Below are positions 24,187-34,131 of a stretch of DNA of 64,000 nucleotides, piece after piece (positions within the stretch are counted from its first letter, which is position 1; each line of letters starts with the position of its first letter). The stretch is from Utricularia gibba (Eukaryota > Streptophyta > Magnoliopsida > Lamiales > Lentibulariaceae), in assembly GCA_002189035.1 (NCBI GenBank), contig NEEC01000009.1, positions 2,480,001 through 2,544,000 of the forward strand, read 5' to 3'. The translations under genes were made by a program, and so were the position numbers. Below the pieces are notes generated by a model that had not been told where the DNA came from, did no database searches, and saw only the letters and a program-made list of their open reading frames with translations.

Positions 24187-25369
24187 ATGAAGTGCCTGAC
24201 GAGCACTCGTATTTTTCTCAATCATCGTAAGCCCTACAGGCAATCAAGAAATTCTCTTGCACTCCCAATTTCTACCGGTTTGTCTCCGTTTTTGTCCTTT
24301 TCTTCGATTACGCGGAGACCCTTTTCGCTCTTGGCTGCATTTCTTGGAAAAAATGAGGCCAAGTCTCAAGCACGATTGAGCGATTTCTTTAGAATTGCTA
24401 ACTTGCCCGAACAATGTTCCGAGAAATTTGAAGTGAGGGCTGAAGACGAATGTGAAAATGCCTCTACAGTAGAAAGTTTGAAGAGGTTGGAGAAAGAGGT
24501 GAGGACGAAGGAGAATAAGAGACGGATTAAGCTTCTGACTGAAAAGGTTGATTACACCGCGTGGCCTAGACATCCGAAGGAGGTGAAAATCTCAGTTTCT
24601 TGTGATCCAACCGACAGCGGACTTGAGGATCCATGTGTTAACAAGGAGCTTTCTCCTGAAATGCAAATGTTCGTAGAGCATTTGCACATTCAAGGATACT
24701 TCAAAGACTCCAGCTTTGCGAATCAAACTGAGTTTGATGCAAGCTTGTTTCAGAACAGCTATGCCCGTGGGTTCATCAAGTTTGCAGCGGTGAGGTTTGC
24801 AAGGAATCATGGGGAGGTGGCAAAGTGAGTAATCAATCAATCATCTTTGTGCTGGTTTCTTTTTTTTCTGCAGATAGTTGACTTCATGCTCGACAAAAGT
24901 CATTTCCTTTCTGAAAACTGAGGTATCTGTGAATCCGATCCTCCAGATGGTTATCTGCTAGTGATCTGAAGAGGGTGGCTCTCTTCGGATGCCCATCGCT
25001 TGGGCGACAGTGTGTGCAGTCTGCGAAACACATGCGCAGTTACTTCAAAATTAAGGAGCACGAGGTAAATTCTAAAAAGAGAGTTAGTCCCGATTCCATT
25101 GCTCCTTTTGAGTAGTTGTTCTGGATCATCAGGTGTGCGGAAGATGCAAACTGAAGGATTCATGCAGTTTAGCGACTAAAACCGGTACAACACCTGTTAA
25201 AAGCCTGAATATGGCTTCTGTAACCAGAGTCCTCACCGTGTATGCTTTGGGTTCAGTCCCAAAGAAGCTCACCATTCCTGATGAAATCAATGCTTCTGTT
25301 GGCCGATTACTCAAGGAAATAGTGAATCTCAGTAAGGGAGGAGTCCATGAGACCCCTGATCTAGCCTAA
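24187..25369 (+). CDS. Plant protein of unknown function with Cys-rich C-terminus, organelle-type N-terminus
   Basis: Three exons (24187-24824, 24947-25064 and 25133-25369) give 330 residues. The first 55 residues are rich in Arg, Ser and Leu and poor in acidic residues, like a mitochondrial or plastid transit peptide. A charged helical stretch (ESLKRLEKEVRTKENKRRIK) follows. The C-terminal part carries ASDLKRVALFGCPSLGRQCV and then CGRCKLKDSC, two C-x-x-C-like elements that might bind metal. The intron phases and protein-like exon 2 make a real gene very likely. I do not recognise the family name or a function. It is divergent from the PNGase A gene. Confidence 0.82.
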
Positions 25370-25669
25370 CTGCTGGATGGTAGATCTCTTTTTTGCATAT
25401 CTAGTATCTCTTCTAAAACAAAGGAAAGATTCGATTTTTCTATCAGATAAACAAGGAAGAAGCTGCGAATGGCCCTCAACATGCTACCCTGAATCTAACA
25501 CCCTTTTTATAGCACACCAGAAGAATGGATATCGTTCTTACTAAGACTTGGCTCTACCACAGAGCCCACATGAGACCAATTAGACTCAGTCGAGAGTACG
25601 AGTTCAAACCTTCCGATGAAAGCTCCATTTGAACCGGTAAACCCGGATCATGATACAGCAAACAACGAC

Positions 25670-25706
<37 letters not shown>
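25670..25706. repeat. (TCTG)n microsatellite
   Basis: Nine uninterrupted TCTG units, ending in TGTGTGC. Confidence 0.95.
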
Positions 25707-25924
25707 GTGCTGTGTCAAGAAATGAAACCCATTCATGTCTAAAGACGATTTCAATAAGGGTTGATGAATCGGCTTCCATGGCGGCCGGAATGTCTTGCGT
25801 TCCCATGTCATGATTCCAATCTCTTGACCAGTTCGAAAGCACCCGTAGACCGGTTATGTTCGTACCAACAGCGGTCAAGTTTCTCTACCTCCCATTTTCA
25901 ATCCGTACGCCCGCAACAGACACA

Positions 25925-25930
25925 TATAAA
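25925..25930 (+). promoter_or_regulatory. TATA box of the VQ gene
   Basis: TATAAA, 58 bases before the ATG at 25988. It favours the short start over the longer open frame from 25856. Confidence 0.55.
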
Positions 25931-25987
25931 TCCCGGCCGAGGACACGAACTACGGAATACAGCAGTCGAATCGGACACAGCCGATCC

Positions 25988-26224
25988 ATGGGAGGAGCCA
26001 AGGGGGAGCGTCCCGTCAAGGTGGTGGTGATCAACACGCGATACGTTGAAACGGACAAATCGAGCTTCAAGTCCGTCGTCCAAAACCTCACCGGGAAAGA
26101 CGCCGTCGTAGGAGGGGAACCGCGGCGGGTGTCCGATGGGAGACCCATACTGAAGGACTTGGATTCCATGCTCAATGAGTTGCCTCCACTTGATGAGCTC
26201 ATCAGGCTGTACCCCGAGCTGTGA
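25988..26224 (+). CDS. VQ-motif protein (VQ1/VQ10-like)
   Basis: A single-exon 78-residue protein. It has the VQ signature F-x-x-x-V-Q-x-L-T-G (FKSVVQNLTGKDA) preceded by VKVVVINTRYVETD, as in short VQ1/VQ10-type proteins. VQ proteins bind WRKY transcription factors in the nucleus and adjust defence and stress responses. The C-terminus LPPLDELIRLYPEL is also typical. An upstream in-frame extension to 25856 exists, but the TATA box at 25925 and family lengths point to the start at 25988. Confidence 0.9.
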   Translation: MGGAKGERPVKVVVINTRYVETDKSSFKSVVQNLTGKDAVVGGEPRRVSDGRPILKDLDSMLNELPPLDELIRLYPEL

Positions 26225-27662
26225 ATCCCCCGTTTCACACGTGTTTTTTTTGTTATTATTTTTAGTTAAAAATCGTTTTTTAAGTTAAGGGTTTAGGTTT
26301 TTTAAGTTAAAATGTTTTAACTATTTTTATTTTATAGTATTTATATAAAATACGGTCAATATTTTTATCAATAAATTCAATTTATGACATATCAGTTAAA
26401 AACTATTTTAAAATTTTTAAAAATTAAGATAAATATTTTTAAAGAGAATTAAAATTTAATATACATTTTTAAAAAATATTGTAAATTTTTTAAAAATTAT
26501 TCAAACTATTAAAAAAATTAAAAGTATCATAGAAGAAATATTAAAAATTGAGAAAAATAATTTTAAAAAAATTAAATATTTTTAAATATATATATATTGA
26601 ATTTTAGTTATATTTAAAAATATATATATCAAATTATAAAAAAATTTAAAATATTTTTTGGCCGAAATGCCATAAATTGAGTTTATTTGTAAATTTGTTA
26701 ACTGAATTTTATACAAATTAAAATATTTGACTGTAAAATAAAAATAACTGAAACATTATGACTTAAAAAATGATTTTTACTTTATTTTTATGCATTCATG
26801 TTTTTTTATATTGGAATTTATTTTTTAAATAATATTTTGATCTTTATAATTATTCTTGAATTTAACGTTAACTTTCAGTAGGTATATTTACATTTTAGCC
26901 ACCCGCATGAGATTTTTATTCCTTCTATCAACTTCTATCATGTTAATTCCATATTGATTCAAACAACAATCTTGTTTATAACGAACTAACAATTCAAATT
27001 TATTTTCGTTATTTTCGTTAGAATAATATAAACAAACAAACACAAATATACATGTTCGTTCATTTGATATAACATTTCTAAACAAGATTAAGTTAATTAT
27101 TAAGTATAGATACATTATATTTTTGTTAATATATTTTAATTATTAACCTTTGTATCCCCTAATTCGGGATTATTAACACCAAGGTTTGTAATTGATACAT
27201 TTGATCATATCTTTATATTTGATTTATAATTTATCAAATTAAACATTCAATCGGATCATGTGATTTGATCGATAAAATTTGTAGTGGAATAAAATCTACA
27301 ACCAAATATTACATGAAACTAAAATGTTTGTATTTTAAAATCGAATTAAATTCATTTTATAATTCTAAATTAATTTAATTTTGTAATAAATAGAATAAAG
27401 ACATTATAATACAATAAAAATAATTATTTAAAATTTTATTTTTTATAAAAATTATAAACAACAGCTCCAACAAGAGCTTGAGCGGCAATGAAAGTAACGA
27501 AATCATGGGTGGTTTTCGGGAGTGGGTGTCTAACAGATCAGAGGCCAAGATGAATCCACCGCGGTCTCTGAAAGGTCAAACAATGGATTCCCAGATGTTT
27601 TATGTTTTATTGTCTGCAACAAAGTTGACAACTTTGTCTGAAACATTGTACCTCAGTATTTG
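26225..27662. other. Very AT-rich intergenic DNA
   Basis: Long runs of A and T from about 26250 to 27470, with no reading frame that looks coding. The last 200 bases are the 3' flank of the minus-strand TED7-like gene. Confidence 0.6.
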
Positions 27663-28429
27663 TCAGACATTGATACGAGGAATGGATTTGGAAGTGGATG
27701 CTTCGTTCTTCAAGCTTGGAACATTTGCTTCGTCTGCTTTTGCGGTCTCCTCTTTCTTGATCTCCTCCTCGATATGCACGTCGTCGTAGATCGTCAGGGC
27801 GACCTTCTTTGTTCCGCGAGGCCCGACCAGGATTTCTTCCTGCACTTTTACATGCTCATCGACCTTGATCTTTTCCAGTTCGTAGGCAGTTCTCTTCTTT
27901 CTCTTCTTAATGCAGCAGAAAATAGCAGCTGCAAGTAATGCCAGGATGAACAGGCCTCCAAATGAGACAAACAGTATGATGATCGTGGAATGGTGTGGAG
28001 TTGGAGGCGGCGGAGGAGGATTCAGGATGTGGGGTGGAGCCGGTATGATCGGCGATGGGCGTGGAGGAGGGAGATGAGCTGGAGGTGGTGCGATAGGTGG
28101 CAACGATGGTGGCAGTGGAGGAACATGGGCCGGCGGCGGAGGAGGTAAATGGGGTGGTGACGGCGGAGGAAAATGCGGCACAGATGGTGCGATCGGTGGC
28201 AAGGATGGTGGCAGTGGAGGAACACGAGCAGGCGGCGGAGGGGGTAAATGGGGTGGAGACGGCGGAGGAAATCGCGGCACAGATGGTGCGATCGGTGGCA
28301 ATGACGGTGGTGGTGGAGCAGCGTGAGCCGGCGGCGGAGGGGGAAATGGGGCGGAGATGGTGTGATCGGCAAGGACGGCGGAGGAGGAGGCAAATTAGCT
28401 AAAATGTCAAAGAAGAAATTGCGAGCCAT
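27663..28429 (-). CDS. TED7-like proline-rich membrane protein (frameshifted)
   Basis: TED6/TED7 are plasma-membrane proteins needed for secondary wall deposition in xylem vessels, where they contact cellulose synthase. The protein starts MARNFFFDILANLPPPPP. A long extracellular proline-rich domain with repeated P-P-I-A-P-S-V-P blocks follows, then a transmembrane helix (IIILFVSFGGLFILALLAAA), a basic KKRKKR stop and a cytosolic tail with VALTIYDDVHIEEEI, a block I associate with TED7. The first 32 codons are in a different frame from the rest. One added base in the G5 run at 28339-28343 (C5 in the gene) joins them into 255 residues. Internal repeats make this region prone to assembly error. 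Confidence 0.8.
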
Positions 28430-28675
28430 CTGGTATGTAGCCTTATCATCTCTGGGTGCAGAAGAAGCGGTATAAAAAGAGACATTCCTTGCAGAGTTTG
28501 CCTACTTGTGCAGTTTCTGTAACTTGACTCCTTCCATATTTCCTTGATTGCATTTCACTCCACTTCTCTTCATCTCACTTCTAAGTTTCTTGTTGTGCAC
28601 ATAATATGCAAAGCAGTCACTTTTACAGTTGTATTGCATCATCGTGAGTTATCAAAAGAACTTACAGTGCAGAGC

Positions 28676-30676
28676 TCACATAACTCCAACCCAGCTGCAA
28701 CCAGGGCCTTTTTTGATGCCTCTTAATCTCTTGGCCAACCTCACTTCTTCCTCATCCATCCTCTTCCCATAAAAACCACAAACATTTGATAAAACTGCAT
28801 ACGGAGCTGCATTCTCTTGATCAAGATCAGAGATCCGTTGAGCTGCAAGTTTAGCCAGATCAAGGCGCATGTGGATTTGGCTGGCACTCAGAAGGGCGCC
28901 CCAGACACCAGCATGAGGCTTTACCGGCATCGTTTCAATCAGCTCCACGGCGTCTTGCAGCAGGCCAGCTTTACCGAGAAGATCGACCATGCAAGCATAG
29001 TGATCAGGGCCTGGCTCAATTTTGAATAATCTTGTCATGGAGTCGAAGTACAGACCCCCCTCTTCTACAAGTCCAACATGTGCGCAAGCTGACAGAACGC
29101 AGAGAAAGGTAACTTCATTCGGGTGCTGTCCTTCGTCAACCAGTTGTCTGAAAATCTCAAGAGTTTCTTTTCCATAGCCGTTGAAAGCAAACCCTGTGAT
29201 CATAGAATTGAAGGATACTATGTTCGGTGAGGCGATGGATGCGAATACGCAGTACGCCTCATCTACGCTCCCTGTTTTGGAGTACATGGAGATGAGAGCA
29301 TTCTGGATAGACAAGTCATGGTGCATCTGCATTTTACAAACAAATGCATGAATTTGTTGGCCAAGTCTCAGAAATGCCAGGCCACCAGAAGCACTGAGCA
29401 GCACACTTAAGGTAAGGGGATTGGGCAAGACTGCATTTTCCAACATCTTCATAAACCAGCAAAATGCCTCTTCATATCGTTCACAGTGCACGAATCCGGA
29501 AATAAGAGCCGTATAAGCAACATCATCGTGCTCAGGCATCATGTGAAACAATTGAACGCATTTGTCAGTTAAGCCTTTGCTAGCATAACCAGTAATAATG
29601 GTAGTCCATGAAGCAGAATCCTTTAACTCTGCCTTCTCGAAAAGTTTGCATGCCTCATCTAGCATCCCGTTTAGAACATAGCCATGGAGCATGAAATTCC
29701 AAGATACCACATCCTTATGCCTTAGACTGCAGAACAACTTCTTTGAGTCATCCATATATCCAAATCTGGAGTACATTGCAATCATAGAATTGACTAAGAA
29801 TAGATCAAAGTCGAGTCCTAAATGTGAAACCAAGGCATGGATTTGGCACCCTTCTACATACCTGCTAGTTCTGCCGCAAGACTCAAGGATGACACTTACT
29901 ACAGTAGGTTCAACTTTCACATGACTCTCCCGTCTCATTTGCAAGAACAATTGAAAGCCATCCTCGAAAAATTCACCTTTCATATAACCATCAATCATGG
30001 AACACCAAGTAAACTCATTTCTGATCGCACCCATCATATCAAACAATTTTCTAGCCTCACCTACCCTTCCATTTTTACAATAGCCATCTACCATCGAGCT
30101 CCAAGAGACAACATTCTTCTTCACAATGCCCTCAAATATCTGGACAGCCTCCTTAAATCTATTCGATTTTAAGTATCCATTCATCAAAATATTCGAGCAG
30201 AACGGGTCCCTCCATTTAACAGGAATGCTAGAATAAAGCTTTTGAGCCTCATCAAACATTTCTGCGTTGACAAATCCCAACATCATCACACTATAAGACA
30301 CTGCATTCCACTCAGGCATCATCAGAAACAATCTATAAGCCTCCTCAACCCCATAAACACACCTCTTATCCCTTACGTAAGCTGTAATCATGGCATTCCA
30401 AGATGCCACAGCCCGATGGGGCATTTCATCAAAGAGCTTCCTCGCACGCTCAATCTGGCCAGCAGCCGCAAAAGCAGAGAGCATGGCCGTGTAAGTAACA
30501 ACACTCTTTCGTGGCATTCCATAGAACAGAGCCTCGGCCTCAACAATATTCCCATTTCGGCCATGTCTCGTTAACTGCTTGTTGCACTGAACAATAAAAT
30601 AATCAGTAGCACCACTAGTTATGGAAGCACAAGTCGAGCAACTTCTCTGCAAAATAAAGTGAAGTCTCGATATCAT
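28676..30676 (-). CDS. PPR protein, At1g53600-like, mitochondrial
   Basis: An intronless pentatricopeptide repeat protein of the PLS class, 666 residues, expected to act on organelle RNA. About 14 repeats are seen, for example SWNAMITAYVRDKR, VSWSSMVDGYCKNGRVGEAR and NIVSFNSMITGFAFNGYGKE. The end has the E-type region HYACMVDLLGKAGLLQDAVE and GVWGALLSASQIHMRLDLAK. It matches Arabidopsis At1g53600 (about 717 residues) in repeat order as I recall it, but stops right after PGCSWVGVM, so most of the final E+ tail is missing. An N-terminal basic stretch could be a mitochondrial presequence. It is divergent from the ETHE1 gene, the same neighbour it has in Arabidopsis. Confidence 0.92.
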   Translation of the reverse strand: MISRLHFILQRSCSTCASITSGATDYFIVQCNKQLTRHGRNGNIVEAEALFYGMPRKSVVTYTAMLSAFAAAGQIERARKLFDEMPHRAVASWNAMITAYVRDKRCVYGVEEAYRLFLMMPEWNAVSYSVMMLGFVNAEMFDEAQKLYSSIPVKWRDPFCSNILMNGYLKSNRFKEAVQIFEGIVKKNVVSWSSMVDGYCKNGRVGEARKLFDMMGAIRNEFTWCSMIDGYMKGEFFEDGFQLFLQMRRESHVKVEPTVVSVILESCGRTSRYVEGCQIHALVSHLGLDFDLFLVNSMIAMYSRFGYMDDSKKLFCSLRHKDVVSWNFMLHGYVLNGMLDEACKLFEKAELKDSASWTTIITGYASKGLTDKCVQLFHMMPEHDDVAYTALISGFVHCERYEEAFCWFMKMLENAVLPNPLTLSVLLSASGGLAFLRLGQQIHAFVCKMQMHHDLSIQNALISMYSKTGSVDEAYCVFASIASPNIVSFNSMITGFAFNGYGKETLEIFRQLVDEGQHPNEVTFLCVLSACAHVGLVEEGGLYFDSMTRLFKIEPGPDHYACMVDLLGKAGLLQDAVELIETMPVKPHAGVWGALLSASQIHMRLDLAKLAAQRISDLDQENAAPYAVLSNVCGFYGKRMDEEEVRLAKRLRGIKKGPGCSWVGVM

Positions 30677-31982
30677 CCACAGTCACATCTACAAATCCGA
30701 AACACGCGGGTCAACACTTAGCCGATGACTTTTGGATTGTGAGCAATATTAGGGTGTGCTGCATTATCAGTCACATGGTGCACAGTGATGGTTAGTAATT
30801 GTTTAACCAAGAACAAGAATTGAATGACAGGCAGCCATTTAAGCCACCATAAATATTGACCATGCAGCACACTAATCACAGAGTTCTTTCTGCATCAAAA
30901 CGGACAAATAATTTTTCCTAAAAACGCGATCTTTAGCTGCATCAGAGAAAATCGCGTTGGCGAAAAAACACCCAAGTCCCGAAAGTGCGAATCTTTTACA
31001 TAATGTACTGGGTTGAACTTCGAGTTAAATATCACAATTACATCAGAAAATAACAAATTTACAAGGAATTTTTCTTTCACCCTCAAGCCTCAAGTCAGAA
31101 TCTGACTTCTAACACTCAGCTCCAGAGAGCATAACCAGAAAGTTCGAGATTGGTTTGGATGTGGGGTTCAAGAATACCTTTGCACTCTGGGTTTTGTCGC
31201 CGCCGTAGATGCAAAGACGGATAAAAACCTAGACTTTCATCCCTTCCCCCAAACTCCTCGGTTTCAACGGAACTTTCCTAAAATGGTTTTCTTAAAAAAA
31301 ATAGAAAATACAAATCGTATTTAAAAAAGAAATCATTCGAAATATCAAATATTAATATTAACAATATATAGATAACTAAAAATGATTTTGAAGATCATGC
31401 GGAGAGATGGTATCAATTTAGTATAAAAAATTATAACTCGATAAATATAGATCGACAAATCGATATGCTAAACTCATCCCATATCACGAGTTGCCATGTA
31501 TTATTATATAATTTGCATATTAATTTGAATTTGACTTAATTTATAAATCTTTGATAAAAAAAATATTTTTTTATTATTATTATGCTATATTCAATCCATT
31601 CATACTCATGTGGTATGTATCTATTCTGTATGAGTGCATTTGTTAGAGAAGATAAATGAGTATAGTTAAATGAAAAAAAAAATAGAATATTTGATAGATA
31701 TGATAAATTATACTATTACGCATAAAAAAATAAAATAATGATAATTGAGTGTTTAGGATAAAATTATATTATGATATATCTCTTTTTATATAATATCTTT
31801 TATTATTAATATAATTTATTCGTGTACCAAATGCAATTTATGTGTTTTTTTTAACAGTGTACCAATGACAAATCAATCTGATCCATATTGGAGTTGACCC
31901 ATATCCTCTAATCATGCGCCACCGGATTCCAATTTCCGCCCCTAGACTTGAACGGTCGGAAATTTGGTCTCTTGCGTAAGGC
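30677..31982. other. Divergent intergenic region between PPR and ETHE1
   Basis: It should carry promoters for both genes. It is AT-rich from 31290 to 31860. A short minus-strand stretch around 30900-31250 may be leader sequence of the PPR gene. No other gene is seen. Confidence 0.5.
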
Positions 31983-33717
31983 ATGACGCCAACAAGGTGC
32001 ATGTATGTGACACCCGCCGCATCCTCTATTTTAGCGAGAATACCCGTGTCCTACGGCGCAGTCATGTTCAGTAGATTCACCGGCTCTCAGTTATCTAGAG
32101 CTTTCGCGTCTTGTCGGGCTCATCGAAACAAGGGTGGTAAATCATTGCCCACAATAGTTTCTGGGTTTCGACAATCAATGGGGTCTGCTTCGTATTCGGC
32201 GGCATCGGGTTCTTCACGCAATTTGCTCTTCCGTCAACTGTTTGAGCAGGAGTCGTGTACCTACACTTACCTGCTCGCGGATAATTCTCACCCGGACAAG
32301 CCAGCATTGGTCGGTTTTTGAGTGTTGCCGTCTCTTGAGTTAGAATGTGGATTTGGGGATGTGTTTTTTATGGGGGTTTTTTGTTTTGTAGTTGATTGAC
32401 CCTGTGGACACGAAGGTGGATAGGGATCTTTCCTTGGTGAATGAGTTAGGTCTTAAACTTATATACGCGATTAATACACACGCGCATGCTGATCATGTTA
32501 CTGGAACTGGTTTGATTAAGGTTAGTGTAAAATTCTCTTAAACATTTGCGAATTGGACGTTTTTTTAATCCTAAGAGCTGTATGCATTGGACAAAAACTA
32601 CTATTTGTTTAGTATTGCGGTGTGTTTCATCTCTGTAGAGGAAAGTCCCTGGCGTGAAATCTATCATCTCTAAAGCCAGCGGTGCAAAAGCTGATATATT
32701 CATTGAACATGGGGATAAGATTTGCTTCGGTGATCTGTTTTTAGAGGTATATGTATTCTTTCAGTATGTGGATACATGCGTTGACTCTTCTTTCTTTAAG
32801 CCTGGCATTTTTACTCTTGAAGGTACGTGCTACGCCAGGTCATACGTTGGGTTGTGTCACCTACGTGACTGGAGAAGATCAGGTTCATCCGAGGATCGCA
32901 TTTACTGGTGATACTGTATTGATTCGTGGATGTGGAAGAACAGATTTTCAGGTATTACGAGGCTGATTGAACGGTCAATTGAATGTCCTGGAATGTGACT
33001 GGTTTGGAAGTTTGTGCAGGCTGGCTGATGTATCCTGCTCTTCTTTCTTTTTTTCTTTTTTCTCCAGGGTGGTAGTTCAGAGCAGCTTTACAAGTCGGTT
33101 CATTCACAGGCAATAATTTATATTTTTATCTTGCAAGTGTTGTGTTAAAATTTGCGGTGGTTAGTTATCATCTTTATTTCTGGCTCAAACCAGATCTTTA
33201 CCTTGCCGAAAGACACACTTTTGTACCCTGCTCATGACTACAAGGGATTCTCTGTGAGTATACGTTTGGTCTCAATAAAGTTTTGAGCAAACATGGACCC
33301 TTTTTTCTGTCCTAATCACTTTTTTTTACAGGTGAGCACTGTGGGGGAGGAGATGAAATACAATCCTCGCCTTTCAAAGGATGAGGTGATGCCTATCCTT
33401 AATAACTAACAATCACATATTTGTTTTGGGTTTTACCGCTAAAGAATTTTCTTTTATGGTTTGAGAGTATTAGCCTTTCAAGAGTAACCGTTGAATTCTA
33501 ATTAAATGTGTTTATCCTTTCCAGGAAACATTCAAGAGCATCATGGCAAGTAAGTGTTGTGTTTACATCTTCCTTTTTACAGTCTCAAAGGAAATGATTG
33601 CACTCAATACATGTCTTTGTAGACTTGAAGTTGCCATATCCGAAGATGATGGACATAGCAGTCCCTGCCAACTTGGTTTGCGGCTTGCAGGATATTGAAG
33701 CTAGTGCAACCGCCTAG
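31983..33717 (+). CDS. ETHE1/GLX2-3 persulfide dioxygenase
   Basis: Mitochondrial non-haem iron enzyme that oxidises glutathione persulfide to sulfite in cysteine and sulfide breakdown. Nine exons join in phase to 322 residues: 31983-32309, 32392-32520, 32639-32746, 32823-32951, 33068-33109, 33194-33253, 33332-33385, 33525-33549 and 33623-33717. The metallo-beta-lactamase motif is [13 protein letters not shown]; further metal ligands lie in [22 protein letters not shown] and PAHDYKGF. The GCGRTD block separates ETHE1 from true glyoxalase II. The first 70 residues look like a targeting peptide. The intron after exon 5 uses GC (AG|GCAATA) instead of GT, with no GT alternative that keeps the protein. 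Confidence 0.95.
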
Positions 33718-34131
33718 TGATAATTCCTCATCTCAGTGAGCTGAAAGTTTGATATCTCATCAAACGATCTATGCTTTCAATAATTGGTGGCCCTATAAAG
33801 GCTCCAAAATGGTTGGTGTTGATTACTCTTTATGTTCATTCAGTGTGCATAGCGATGTAGTATGGGGAAGATTTTATATATGATTGCATTAAACTTCAGC
33901 TACTTTATGTTGCTTGTATTCACGGTTAATGCATACTGCTCATCGCAAGTGATGACTTAAAAAATATGAAACAAGATAAAGAAGCTTTTAGGGAAATTTT
34001 ATTGCATGCCAACAGAAGAATGAAAGCAGAAACATAACCATGAAAAGGAGGATAATGAATATTAGAAGACTCTACCTGGGAAAAAAGTGTTAAGAGTGGG
34101 GTTTCTTGTATTGGGAGCAGTCTAACTTTCT
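33718..34131. other. Convergent 3' flanks of ETHE1 and subtilase
   Basis: This contains both 3' UTRs. No additional gene is seen. Confidence 0.5.

Larger units (their letters stand above)
25370..25987. other. Intergenic region with (TCTG)n and VQ promoter
   Basis: It holds the 3' flank of the preceding gene, a TCTG microsatellite and the promoter of the VQ gene. TATAAA at 25925-25930 lies about 60 bases before the VQ ATG. No other gene is seen. Confidence 0.5.

Noticed and set aside
28022-28402. Long frames on both strands in the TED7 proline region
   Set aside because: They are by-products of the CCN/GGN repeat; only the minus frame continues into the transmembrane and tail domains.
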